Assembly: GCA_033065855.1 (NCBI GenBank)
Contig: JAVXUO010002279.1
Location: forward strand, 1-64,000
Length of the DNA: 64,000 nucleotides
Reading direction: 5' to 3'
DNA from: Escallonia rubra
Lineage: Eukaryota > Streptophyta > Magnoliopsida > Escalloniales > Escalloniaceae
Shown here: positions 24,036 to 35,000 of the stretch, piece by piece
How positions within the stretch are numbered: position 1 is the stretch's first letter
How the letters are laid out: each line of letters starts with the position of its first letter
Notes under the pieces: generated by a model
What the model saw: only the letters and a program-made list of their open reading frames with translations
What the model was told of the DNA's origin: nothing
Databases searched by the model: none
Program-made: the position numbers and the translations under genes

Positions 24036-24596
24036 TTAACACCTTCACTTCTCTTCAAGGGACCATGCATCGTCCGCGACCATCGTCCGCGATGCTCGTC
24101 GCCCCGGGCGCCGTCTCTGTGACACTCGTCGCCAATCACCCGGGTGCTGTCTCTGCGACCCTCGTCACCCGCTCCCGCACGCCGACTTCGCGATGCTCAT
24201 CGCCAGTCGCCCGGGCATCGTCTCTTCGACCCCTGTCGCCCGTGCCCGTCACCGCGACACCCGTCGCCAGCATCCGCGCGACGTTCGCGACTCCCGTCAC
24301 CCGTGTCCGAGTGACGACTTCCCGACACTCATCGCCCATCACCTGGGCATCGTCTCCACGGCGCCCACGCGCCGTCACCATACACACTTCGCCGCGCCCA
24401 CACGCAACACCGCTGATACAGTCGTGCCCCCACGCTTTCTGTCACAATGTCGTGCCCCCGGCACTATACGCACTTCATCGCGCCCATGCGCCATAATCAT
24501 GTTACATGCCCCCCGGGCACCACACCATGCGCCCCCGCCATGGACGTGGAACATGCTTTGACCCACTCTTCGAAATGTGCAGCATCCCCCGGGGAT

Positions 24597-25075
24597 AGGC
24601 GACTCCTCCGGGACACTATCTCTGCCAGGAAGCTTTTCAACTCCCCTTCCACTAGGTAGACGGCTCCTCCGGGATGCTACCTCGACGCGCTTCGAGTGCT
24701 CTGGCACAAGGACTCACCCGCGGGGATAGGCGACTCCTCCGGGACACTATCTCCGCCACGTAGCTTTTCAACTCCCCTTCCGCCAAGTAGACGGCTCCTC
24801 TGGGATGCTACCTCGACGCGTTCCGAGTGCTCCGGCACAAGGACTCACCCGCGGGATAGGCTCGCTCTCTAAGACACTATCTCCACCAGGGAGCTTTTCA
24901 ACTCCCTTTCCGCCAAGTAGACGGCTCCTCCGGGAATCTACCTCGGCCCGTCGAGTAGACGGCTCCTCCGGGATGCTATCTTGACACGCTCCGAGTGCTC
25001 CGGCACAAGGTCTCACCCGCTGGATAGGCGATTCCTCCGGGAGACTATCTCCACTAAGGTGTCTTCGTGACTGGC
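24597..25075. repeat. About 134-bp tandem repeat in the solo LTR
   Basis: Units begin ATAGGCGACTCCTCCGGGA near 24595 and 24726, with more diverged copies near 24858 and 25022. Each contains AGCTTTTCAACTCCC, AAGTAGACGGCTCCTC and GAGTGCTCxGGCACAAGG. The third unit has an extra internal copy of GTAGACGGCTCCTCCGGGA. Confidence 0.8.
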
Positions 25076-25427
25076 CTACGTGCTCCGGCACAGGGGGGCT
25101 TGCGTTGGTACCCCTAGGGACTATGACCCCTGGGTCACTCCGAGACGGGAGTAGGTCTTCGGAGGGCATCATGCCTAGTCCGCCTGGCAGTTGGGCGTCG
25201 GGTCTTCCCCACCGCTGCCGGGCCTGTGGGACTCTGCAAGGGCTTGGATTAGTGGCTAGATCAAGGAGGTTCTCTGGCCACACCGACGCTGTGGGAGCCA
25301 GTCTTTCGAGACAGACACAGCGACGCTGTGCGAGGCAGGCTGGGTGAATATGCAATTCGACCACCTCGGTGACGTCACTCGGGGGGGAGCGCCACGTGTC
25401 ACGTGATGACATCATCATCTCAACCTC

Positions 25428-25435
25428 TATAAATA
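25428..25435 (+). promoter_or_regulatory. TATA box of the solo LTR
   Basis: TATAAATA within CCTCTATAAATAGAGG, itself a short palindrome. It lies about 280 bp upstream of the resumed beta-galactosidase exon and points towards it, so transcription from the LTR would enter the captured exons. Confidence 0.6.
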
Positions 25436-26567
25436 GAGGTCTTGAGAATTCATTTGCAGACTCTTCAACATTTTTCACTTTCTCACTCTAGGACCTTGAC
25501 TCTGGACCTAAGCATCGGACCGTGACTGTCATCGTATATTCGCATCGCCCTCGCAGCACTGCCACCCTCAGGCTCAGTCTGGGAAGCCCTTGGTCTCTAC
25601 CCTTGCTCCATCCTTGTTGTTTCCCACATCAACATACTTGGCATCTGACTCGTACTGCATTCCTTGCGGCACCTCAACGTCGACTGCGTACCCACTTTCC
25701 TTGGCATCAAAGATGAACCATTGGCTTTGGATATGAGAAGTATGGGAAAAGATCAAATGTGGATTAATACTCAGAGTATTGGCAGTTATTGGACTGCATA
25801 TTCCACTGGTGATTGTAATGATTACAGTTACTCGGGGACATTTCGACCTCAGAAATGTCAACTTGGCTGTCCAGGGATGGTAACTTCTCTCTGGAGCCTA
25901 ATGATTTTCGTAATATAGAGCATCATATGTTTAATAGGAATAAAAAAGAAAAGAAAATACCTACACTTCCATGTACGAGGAACTAACAAAGTAAATTTTC
26001 AGATATCACGCGGTTCGGTCTTGGCTAAAAGCAACAGAAAATTCAGTGGTACGATTCGAGGAACTTGGAGGCAATCCTATGAAAATTTCTCTTGTGAAGA
26101 GATCATTGACCAGTGTTCATGCTGATTTTATTGAGTATCATCCAACCATTAAGAATTGGCATATTGAAAGCTACGGGAAGTCAGAAGAGTTTTACAGACC
26201 CAAAGCTCACCTGCATAGCGGTCCTGGCCAATCCATCTCTTCCATTAAATTTGTGAGCTTTGGAACTCCTTTGAGAAATTGTGGGAGCTTTCAGCAAAGA
26301 ACTTGCCAAACCTCTACCTGTTATGCCAACTTAGAAAAGGTAATCAATGTACTTTCTTTATCTTAAAAGTAGAGTAGGTATTTAACCTGTATAATTTCAT
26401 CCGTGCCTAACATTACTCGTGTTTTTCGTTTTTCCCCACAGAAGTGCACATGGTATGAGAGATGCTTAGTGACCATATCAAACAATAACTTCAGGCAAGA
26501 CCCATATCCAACTGTAATGAAGCCATTATCGGTCGAAGCCATTTGTGCCTCAAAAAGAGTTTTATAA

Positions 26568-28130
26568 GTTTAAAACGAAAGCATAAGCATCAAATGCATC
26601 TAGTGGCTTTAACTATACTTGCTAGCAAGGAAAGTTCAATCTGTGGTACACAAAACTTTGCTGTGTTTGCAATACATTTAGTATACAGGTTACATTCAGA
26701 AAGAAGGGAGCATTGTCATCAAGAACTCTTATGCAGTCTAGTATTATGAAATTGATATTTGCTTTGGGCAGTAATCTCCCACGTTATACATTACTACTGG
26801 GACAGCCTAAATGATGAAGCTGTACTGTCCAAATATATAGTAGCATACTATCTTGTCAATGGGAAAGAAAGTCTACAGGATTTTTTAAATCACTTCCCGA
26901 ACTCTGTTTCACTGGTACCTATCAATTTATAAACCAGCGTTCTACATAAAATCATATAAAAGAAATTGGGTCTGTAAATCCAAGTTGGTGATAAAAACTT
27001 CCTACAAAAATAAATGAAAACCTACATAATTGAGTGGATTTAAGAAAATTGCAATGATAAGGCTATAAATGAGTAGAGCTGAGTTGACTTTAGGATTGTT
27101 CAAGCTTCGTTCGCTAATCTTATTGAGCTTCAGATTGTCTGCTCAAGCTTGACTTCTTTATGTCTCAATCGATCTCAAACTATCCCGAGCTTTACTTGTT
27201 ATTTGTTTAGTGACAAGCTTCCAAAATAGTTCATAATTGACAACCTATTCAAGCTTGGTTTATGTATCTCACAAACCAATCTTGAACTAGCTCCTAAGCG
27301 AGCAAACATGAGCCAAGTTCGAGTTTGAGTAGTTTGGTTCAATTTACAGCCACAAAGTGGTTTATAGTGACGAGAATATATTTCCCAGGTCCTAAATTTT
27401 GCTAATAAATATTTTTCATAAAAAAGGATTAAGTTCCCTTAAAGGATAGACAGCATTTGTTAGACAGCAATGTTGTGAATCTTGAAAGGCTATGAAGTCT
27501 TTACTGGTCTTATTCACCTTTTTAAGCCTTACTCACCTCTATAAACTCTATGAAGAACTGCTAGTCAATGAACATCACGTTTTGAAAAGTAATGCTACAT
27601 AAGTTCTAATTCTTCTATTAGGATGCAAACCAAATTATGGTGGCTCAGGGAGAAACAAATCTTGCACCAAGAAAAAAAATTGCGGCAATGTGTTTCTGAA
27701 ACCACCCCTAGGATTACTATGAACCAAAAATTGGGACGTTAATCTGAATCTTTTCTTCAAAAATTCCACCTCCCATGACCACAGTACAATGTCGAAGGAT
27801 GACTGCATGCAAGCTTAACAGCTCACTCACTCACATTCCTACTTAAACTAGATAACTTACAAGCACCATCTAACAAATACCCCACAAACATAACTAGTTA
27901 TCCCACGGGAGATTACTGTGCCAGAATTTATTTATCAGCATGGCTATTCAAAGCTGGAATACACAGCACCATGTAAACCTTTCTACACCAAGAATACATG
28001 CACTACATTCCTCACAAAAAAATGCTAACTTAATATCAAAAGGCGTACCAGAGTAACTCAGTTTTCAATCACAATTCTTCAGATTATCCAAACATAGCAC
28101 CTGAAAAATGGTAACCTGAAATAGCTTTTT
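26568..28130. other. CACTA interior after the captured exons, nothing recognised
   Basis: AT-rich DNA. The first part may be 3' flanking sequence of the beta-galactosidase gene. Around 27080-27350 there are repeated GAGCTT/CAAGCTT phrases, but no terminal structure or coding motif. Confidence 0.45.
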
Positions 28131-28137
28131 AGTGTTC

Positions 28138-28182
28138 CTCAAATACCCAAATACCCAAATACCCAAATACCCAGATACCGAA
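28138..28182. repeat. (CAAATAC)n minisatellite
   Basis: Four or five copies of AATACCC-type heptamers in a row (CAAATACCCAAATACCC). Non-coding. Confidence 0.85.
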
Positions 28183-28755
28183 AACCAGTTAAGACACCAA
28201 AAAAACCATTCAAAGTAAAATTGACATAAAAATATACCAAATTAGTACTATTTTAGAACACTTTGAAGATACCATCCATTAGTCAAAAAGTGCCGGGTTG
28301 TCTAAGAATTGAAGTTATGCATGTTAATTTGTCAATTCCAAAAATGCCATTGGCATTTAGGGTTTGAGAGAGACAACGGGAGAGATTAGAAAGATGTGGG
28401 AGAGATAGATAGAGAAAGCATTAAGGGTACGAAGGGACATATAGGGTTCATACCTCTCATTGAAAGTCAAGAGTCCATGAAGACCAAGCGCATGCACAAT
28501 CCAGCTTTGAGAGAGATACCGCGGGGGAGGGTGAAAAACGGGTAATCTGAGCCGCCGACTCATAGGTAATGGCTTGGTTAAGAAGTGGTCTCTTGTGGGG
28601 ATTGGGTATTTAACAGGATTTTCTGCCATCGACAGAAAGGAGATTTTCCTTCCCGGAGGCTTTTCATGGAAAAATTCTTGAACTATTTTGACTGGAGATT
28701 GCAGAGAGGAGGGTGGTTTAGGTGTGTGCGCGTAGATCCAGCTTTCAGAGAGAGA
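28183..28755. other. Unidentified DNA inside the CACTA element
   Basis: A minus-strand open frame of 90 codons (28629-28357) starts MAENPVKYPIPTRDHF but matches no family I know. It could be 5' exon DNA of another captured gene or chance. The stretch ends at the GT-rich microsatellite. Confidence 0.3.
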
Positions 28756-28806
28756 TGTGTGGGTGTGGGTGTGCGTGTGCGTGTGCGTGTGCTTGTGCTA
28801 GTGTGC
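28756..28806. repeat. (GTGTGC/GTGTGG)n microsatellite
   Basis: A run of GTGTGGGT and GCGTGTGC repeats of about 50 bp, followed by a short G-rich tract. Confidence 0.9.
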
Positions 28807-29026
28807 GTGAAGGTGGGGGGGGTGGAGAGTTCCATTGTTTAGCAGCACATGTTTTCAGCAGAGGTAGACCCATATTCTCAAATATGAAGAAGGATTTGAG
28901 TTTTCGATATTTTGACACGAAGAACATAGTTTGGTATAATACTTTTTTTTCAGTATTACATAATTATCTATTTAGAACGGTGACAACTGATATTTTATAA
29001 TTTTTTTCTTACAAAATTCACAAAAT

Positions 29027-29027
29027 N
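29027..29027. other. Ambiguous base N
   Basis: The only non-ACGT symbol in the window, in an AT-rich non-coding stretch of the CACTA element. Confidence 0.99.
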
Positions 29028-29199
29028 GAAGTTTAAATAGTGAATAACTACTTTTAATTTTTATAATGTACAATGCATTCTACTGAATGTAATAATAAAA
29101 ATTTATACATAATGAAAATTTTATATTATTAATTTTATTTTTACACACGCCCGTGTGTCATGGCTACTCATTTGTATAATGGAAAAACGCTGCCGTTTT

Positions 29200-30195
29200 A
29201 GAATGTGTTTGGAACCATGAAATTGATGGAATTTCATTTCAAATACTTAAATTTTGTTGTTTGAAACATTAAAAAGGAAGTGGAATTGGATTTAATGGGA
29301 TTTGACTGGATTTGTTTCTATAGTGTGAAATCCGATGAAAAATGGTCGGATTTCATGGGATTTGAATTTACTTAAATTTAAAAATAATTATTTAGTTATC
29401 TTACCTTTTTTTGGATCTCTTCAACAATTAACTCACCACCACCGTCTTCGCTACCGCTACCGCCACACCATATATACTATCACCACTAGCACCACCACTT
29501 CCGCCACCATTACCACCACTGCCGTCACCACTACTACCGTCGCTGCCGTCACCACTACTGCCACCACCATCGCCACTGTTACTACCACAATTGCCACCAC
29601 CACTACCACCACCGCCACTATTACTGTCACCATCACCACCACTTCCGTCGCCACCGCTATTGTACCACCACCATTGTCGCTGCCACCACCGCCGCCGCTA
29701 CCAATATTGCCACCACCACCACCATCGCCAGCACTACCACCGTTGTCGCCGACACCACCGCCCTCACCGTCGCCACCACTGCCACCATCACCGTTACTGC
29801 CACACCACTTTTACTACTACCACCGGCATCACTACCGCCACCACCACCACCACTTTTACTACCATCGTTGGCACCACTATTGCCACCACCGTCACTACCG
29901 CCGCCACCACTACCACCACTGTCACCATCGCCGCCGCCGTCGCCACCACACCACCACCATCTCCAGCATGTGCTAGCACTAGCACACTTGAAACTACTTA
30001 CCGTAATTCAGTTTTCATTATAAGTCAAGGATATAATTGTCTAAAAATTTATTACCTTTCCAGTTCTTTTGTTCTCCAAACAAAAAATAGGAATTCTGTA
30101 ATTTGAATTCCCTTCCGTTCCAAACAAAAAAATGTGAATTGAATTACAAATCCAATTCCGAATTTGAAATTCAAATCCTAAAAGAATAAGTTCCA
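29200..30195. other. Possible non-autonomous DNA transposon with a CCA-rich core
   Basis: The left side starts GAATGTGTTTGGAACCATG and the right side, on the other strand, starts GAGTCTGTTTGGAAC, an imperfect inverted pair of the kind seen in plant hAT-like elements. The core (29430-29965) is a degenerate (CCA)n/(CAC)n tract with long spurious open frames. I could not find a convincing target-site duplication. It lies within the CACTA element. Confidence 0.4.
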
Positions 30196-30214
30196 AACAG
30201 ACTCTTAGTAACTA

Positions 30215-30466
30215 AATTTGATGACGTTTTATTGTAAGTGTCGCTATTAAGTGATACATAAATAAACGTTGCACCGTTAATGTCGCAAGCATCTAAAGCG
30301 ACACTAAGTTTGTGACACTTTAAAAAGGGTCGGCAAGTTTGTGACACGTAAATAATTGTGTCGGCAAATTTGCAACGTTTCGGTAAAAGTGTCACTAGTT
30401 TATGACATTTCCTAAAATATTGCTAATTAAGCGTCGCCGAAATCCTTTTTTTTTTTTTTTGTAGTG
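30215..30466. repeat. CACTA right terminus and subterminal repeats
   Basis: Copies of AAGTGTCGC, GCGACACTAAG, TTTGTGACACTT and TGTCGGCAA mirror the left end. The last 6 bases, GTAGTG, complete the CACTAC terminal repeat. Confidence 0.8.
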
Positions 30467-31197
30467 TAGGCCTCGTCGTCAAAATCATACTTCTACCTAT
30501 CTAGCACCGCACCACCATTACTCGCTACTAAGAAATCCTAATTTGTAGGTTTGGGGTGACTGGTTGTGGAGAGACCATGGTAACGAAGAAGAATTAAAAA
30601 AACACTTAGCCATATTGTCGAAAGAGCTTTGACAATTGTCAAAGCAATGTTTGCTTTGGTATCAACTGTTTTTGAAATTGGACGCTTAGCCATACGTTTT
30701 GGCGTTTGGATGCATTAGAAGAAATTTGGAATCCTGAAACTTTTCTAATTTGATATGTTTTTGACATTTGTTTGGTAAATCCCTAATTTTTAGGATTTTA
30801 GCTAATAAGTAGGACTTCACGCAGGCTATCATTGAGGGTAGATTTTGCTAGTTATTTTGGTTGGGACAGATTCCACAATCCCGTTTAGGCAATTCTTAAC
30901 ACCACATATCAACTATTTAGACTACGTGCGGCCTTCTCATGTCTAAACACCTTTGTCTCCATTCTCTCCTAAGTATCGTCGTTGGTTGGTTGTTAGGTTC
31001 CCCACTGCTGACTTCTTGCGTGTGCAAATATGTGAAGTTGTGTGGGGGTGTTTCAAATCTAGGGTTTAGGTGTGCTCTTTATAACCTTGGTTGACTCCGT
31101 CCTCTGTTGTTACTTTGGATCGAAAGATGGACTTCAACTTGTTGCTAGGCTTGCGTAGGTTCTCAAGGTTTGGAAGTTAACTGTGGTTACCATGATC

Positions 31198-31431
31198 CCT
31201 TACCGTATTACACAAATTCAATCAAAGATTGTGCACAGCTTGAATCTGAGCTTAGCTCAAGGATCATGACAGCCCAGAATAATGACATCCATGATCTATT
31301 ACCTTTCCTTTTGTACAGCTTAAATCTTGGGATTAGTTCTAGCATTTCCATATGTATAGCTTAATTTTAGGCCTTAGAGCTATCTGTAAATGAAAAACAC
31401 ATACATTTCAGAAATGAATACCATTTTGTCA
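31198..31431 (+). repeat. 5' LTR of the copia element
   Basis: Matches 39935-40193 with several substitutions. It lacks about 25 bp after GGCCTTAG (near 31378) that in the 3' LTR hold the TATA box. It ends CATTTTGTCA. Confidence 0.88.
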
Positions 31432-31445
31432 TGCTACCAAAGCCT
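31432..31445 (+). other. Primer-binding site of the copia element
   Basis: TGCTACCAAAGCC directly follows the 5' LTR and resembles TGGTATCAGAGC, the site complementary to initiator methionine tRNA used by plant copia elements. Confidence 0.65.
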
Positions 31446-31513
31446 ACAAACCTGGCCATTCTCCTCTGACCCGAACAACCAATCTCTCTCAGGCATTTCA
31501 ACAAACACCTACC

Positions 31514-32007
31514 TGTAACAGTGATGAGTGAATCACTATTACAGGAGAAGAAACTCCTAACTAAGGAAAAAGAATCCAGCTAAGCTGGCCAATTCACAGA
31601 GAAAAGAAGAAAATGGAGTGAGAGAAGAGTGATTTCATTTCATTTGATGTCCTTCTCTTCTCACTGATTCGGTTTACATAGCTTTCCAAACTTTCTCCCC
31701 AAGTCAAAATTTTGGAATATTCGTGAAGAATCAGAAAATACAGATAACAAAACTAGCTGGAATTCTAACAAGTATTGGTTATGCTGGAAATCCTAACGGC
31801 CAAATCATTCTTGAAAATCTGCTAGGCGCGTGTGTATCACGTTCTGATCCATTAATTACTTCACGCGCCCCCACTCTCTCTTTCTCTCTTTCTCCTGTTT
31901 GATTTCTTCCCGCAATTGTTGGCATCTTGACTCTTATTTTCAATGTTCTATGCTGCTGGTTGGTAATTGCTGGTGCAGTTGCATCCCTTGGGGTGTCATT
32001 CATGACA
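31514..32007 (-). repeat. 3' LTR of the gypsy element
   Basis: 494 bp, near-identical to 37003-37488. It has an extra CTCTTTCT-type 8-bp repeat in the C/T-rich stretch near 31880. The pol reading frame runs about 229 bp into it. Confidence 0.93.
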
Positions 32008-35000
32008 TTCCCTCCTCCTTTAAATTTTTCATCCTCTCTTGTAGCAAAAGCTGAAAATTTCCTCTGCACAGTAGCCCAGTCCTCCCATGTAGCTTCATCT
32101 TCAGGTAAATTCGTCCACCCAATTAAGGCCTGTGGAATTGCTTGGCCCCTTCTCTTGATCATTCGACGGTCCAAGATCTGGGCAGGTTCTAAAAGAATCT
32201 GCCCTTCTTCATTGATTGGTGGTAGCATTGGAGTGACTGTGGTATGCTTACCTAGAGCTGGTTTGAGTAAAGAAACATGGAAAACAGGATGAATTCCTGT
32301 TCCCTGAGGCAACTCCAGCTTGTAAGCTACTGTTCCCTTTTTTTCCAACACTTTATAGGGTCCAAAATATTTGGGTGATAGCTTGAGGTTTCTTCTGAGG
32401 GCCAAGCTAGTTTGTCTATAAGGTTGGAGCCTGAGGTAGACTTTGTCCCCTACATCAAATTGCCTTTCACTTCTGTGTTTATCTGCATTGTGCATAATTC
32501 TAGCTTGAGCAGTGGTCAAGTTATCCTTCAATAGGTTCAAGACTCTAGCCCTTTCCACCATGTATGTGACATCAGCTGCAACATGAGTAGTTTCAGGGCT
32601 GCCTAAATTCAAAACTCTGGGGGCATAACCATACAAGGCTTCGAAAGGGGTAACCTTGAGTGAGCTGTGAAATGTAGTATTGTACCAATACTCAGCTAGT
32701 GTCAACCACTTGCTCCACGTGTGAGGTCTATCTCCACAAAAACATCTCAGATATGTTTCAAGGCACTGATTGACTCTTTCTGTTTGCCCATCAGTTTGAG
32801 GGTGATAGGAAGTACTTAGGTGGAGGTTTGTACCAATTAGGCTAAAGAGCTTCTGCCAGAAGTGACTAAGGAAGACACTTCCCCTGTCACTTACAATATT
32901 ATCTGGAGTGCCATGGAGTTTAAACACCTGGTCAAAGTAGGCCTGAGCAACTTCTTGAGCTGTGTAAGGGTGACTCAAGGATAGGAAGTGTGCCACCTTG
33001 CTCAGTCTGTCAACTACTACCATTATCACTTCCTTGTTTTGTGATTTTGGTAGGCCTTCTACAAAATCCATTGAAATACTACTCCAGAGCTGTTGGGGTA
33101 TAGCTAAAGGCTGGAGTAAACCAGGGTAGGCCACATGCTCTGATTTGTTCCTCTGACAGGTGTCACATTGTTGAACAAATCTCTTAACATCCTGTTGAAG
33201 GCCTGGCCAATAAAATATGGCTGCAACCCTTTTGAAGGTAGCATTTTCTCCAGAATGACCTTCAATGCTAGAACTGTGCAATGTTTGCAATATTTGCTGC
33301 CTTAAATCTCCCTGGTCTCCCACATATAATTTTCCCTTGAACTTCAAAGTACCATGCTCGTACACATATTCTGAAGTGGCGTAGGGGTCTAGGACCAATT
33401 GCTGGATTTGCTGTTGAACACAAGCATCTCCTTCATAACTACCTTGTATTTCTTGGATCCATAGGGGAGTTACAACAGAAATAGCCGAGCAACTTCCTTC
33501 TTGATGTTCTGGTGTTGCTAATCTTGATAGAGCATCAGCAGCTCCATTTTCCTTCCCTGCCTTGTACTGAATTTCAAAATCAAACCCCAAAAGCTTTGAT
33601 AAACACTTCTGTTGTAGAAGTGAAGTTACCCTTTGGCCTAATAGATACTTTAGGCTGCAATGATCTGTTTTGATTATGAAATGGTTGCAGCTGAGATAGC
33701 TGTGCCAGTGGATTATGGCTTGTACCAAGGCCATGAGTTCTTTCTCATAAGTTGACAGAGCTAAAGCCTTGGTTCCAAAAGCCTTGCTAAAATAAGCTAA
33801 AGGCTAACCTTGCTGCATTAACACTGCCCCCATGCCCACATCACTAGCATCAACTTCCACAGTGAAGGGTAGGCTCCAGTTAGGTAGTGCCAACACAGGA
33901 GTATGAGTCATAGCATGCTTCAAGGTTTCAAAAGCTCTTGTTGCTTCAAGGTCCCACTTGAAGTTGTTCTTCTGGAGCAATTTAGTCAAGGGCTTACTCT
34001 TAATGCCATAGTGAACTATGAATTTCCTGTAGTAGCCTGTAAGGCCTAGGAAACCCCTTAATTGTTTGAGAGTCCTTGGGAGTGGCCATTGCACCATAGC
34101 TTGAATCTTGGCAGGGTCAGCTGTTACTCATTTTCCTGTGACAATATGTCCCAAGTACTCCACTTCTGTGGCAGCAAAGGTGCACTTTGATTCTTTAACA
34201 TATAATGAGTGGTCTCTGAGGGCTTGTAAGACAAGAGTGAGGTGCTTAAGATGGTCCGTATAATTCTTACTGTACACCAATATGTCATCGAAGAAAACCA
34301 GGACAAACCTTCTGAGATATGGTGCAAAGATTGAGTTCATAATTGACTGAAATGTTGCTGGTGCATTTGTGAGCCCAAAGGGCATGACTTTGAATTCAAA
34401 GTGCCCGAAATGAGTTGAAAATACAGTTTTTGGAATATCAGCTGGGTGCACCCTGATCTGATGGTACCCACTCCTCAGATCAAGCTTAGTGAACACCTTG
34501 GCACCATGTAGCTCATCCAACAAGTCATCCACAACTGGAATAGGAAACCTGTTTTTCACAGTGAGCTTATTCAACCCCCTGTAGTCCACACACATTCTCC
34601 ATGATCCATCTTTCTTTTTCACCAACAGGACTGGGGATCCAAAAGGTGAAGTGCTAGGTTGTACTATGCCAGATTTTAGCATCTCGTGAACAATCTTCTC
34701 TATTTCAGATTTCTGGGTGTATGGCACTCTATAGGGTCTGATGTTGATGGGTTGAGCATTTGGAATTAGGGGTATCTGATGGTCCTGTGCTCTAGTAGGA
34801 GGTAGGCATGTAGGCTCTTGGAAGACATCAGCAAACTGATGTAGCAATGCAGTCAATTGAGGCTCATTGGTGTGGGGGTTTGGCAAGGTGGTTATGGTAT
34901 ATACTTGGCCAAACAAAGCTCCTTGATTGCTGGTAAGGTATTTGTACATCGATTCTGCAGACATTAGCTTAATTTCAGCCTGTACTTCCCCTCCATACAA

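Larger units (their letters stand above)
23641..25709 (+). mobile_element. Solo LTR inserted in a captured beta-galactosidase exon
   Basis: The insert runs from TGTTCTCAACC to TTGGCATCA and is flanked by AAGAT on both sides (23636-23640 and 25710-25714). Removing it and one AAGAT rejoins the beta-galactosidase codons without a frameshift, which confirms the borders. The TG...CA ends, 5-bp duplication and promoter-like TATAAATA at 25428-25435 identify an LTR of 2,069 bp; no retroelement proteins are present. It is unusually GC-rich and repeat-rich compared with its surroundings. An open frame of 236 codons on the minus strand follows the repeats and is not a known protein. Confidence 0.85.
23573..26567 (+). 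pseudogene. Captured 3' end of a plant beta-galactosidase gene (GH35), broken
   Basis: Plant GH35 beta-galactosidases hydrolyse terminal beta-galactosides in the cell wall. Only their C-terminal region is present. Exon a is split: its first part (to 23640) ends ASFNAPDED. It resumes at 25715 with [20 protein letters not shown] and [20 protein letters not shown], ending near 25879 before GTAACT. Exon b (26003-26339) reads YHAVRSWLKATENSVV, FEELGGNPMKISLVKRS, IKNWHIESYGKSEEF and GSFQQRTC. Exon c (26442-26567) reads KCTWYERCLVTISNNNF ... LSVEAICASKRVL and stops. Exons b and c cover the C-terminal galactose-binding lectin region. Introns keep GT/AG, but a and b join out of frame, and the split of exon a also kills it. 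The glycosidase domain is absent, and it lies wholly inside the CACTA element. Confidence 0.85.
22393..30466. mobile_element. Non-autonomous CACTA element carrying a captured gene
   Basis: The left end reads CACTACAAAAAAAAGGAG and the right end, on the other strand, reads CACTACAAA followed by an A-run and GGATTTCGGCGACGC. A 3-bp duplication TAG flanks both sides (22390-22392 and 30467-30469). Subterminal copies of AGTGTCGC/GCGACACT crowd the first and last 300-400 bp, as expected for CACTA elements. The paralogous unit A has uninterrupted AAAATAGGCCTCACC at about 18541, the empty site. The element is 8,074 bp and has no transposase that I can see. It holds beta-galactosidase exons, a solo LTR inside one of them, and simple repeats. 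It would depend on a transposase from elsewhere. Confidence 0.93.

Noticed and set aside
23905-25075. Repeat-spacer pattern that superficially recalls a CRISPR array
   Set aside because: Units are contiguous tandem repeats without unique spacers, in plant DNA inside an LTR.
24768-25478. 236-codon minus-strand open frame
   Set aside because: It follows the 134-bp tandem units and GC-rich LTR DNA, repeats the same peptide, and has no known motif. Best read as a by-product of the solo LTR.
29335-29976. 213-codon Thr/His/Pro-rich frame
   Set aside because: It comes entirely from a degenerate (CCA)n tract; the other frames and the other strand are equally open.
22393-30466. Reading this segment as a host beta-galactosidase locus with a long intron
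   Set aside because: Only C-terminal exons exist, bounded by CACTA termini with a TAG duplication, and unit A shows the empty site.
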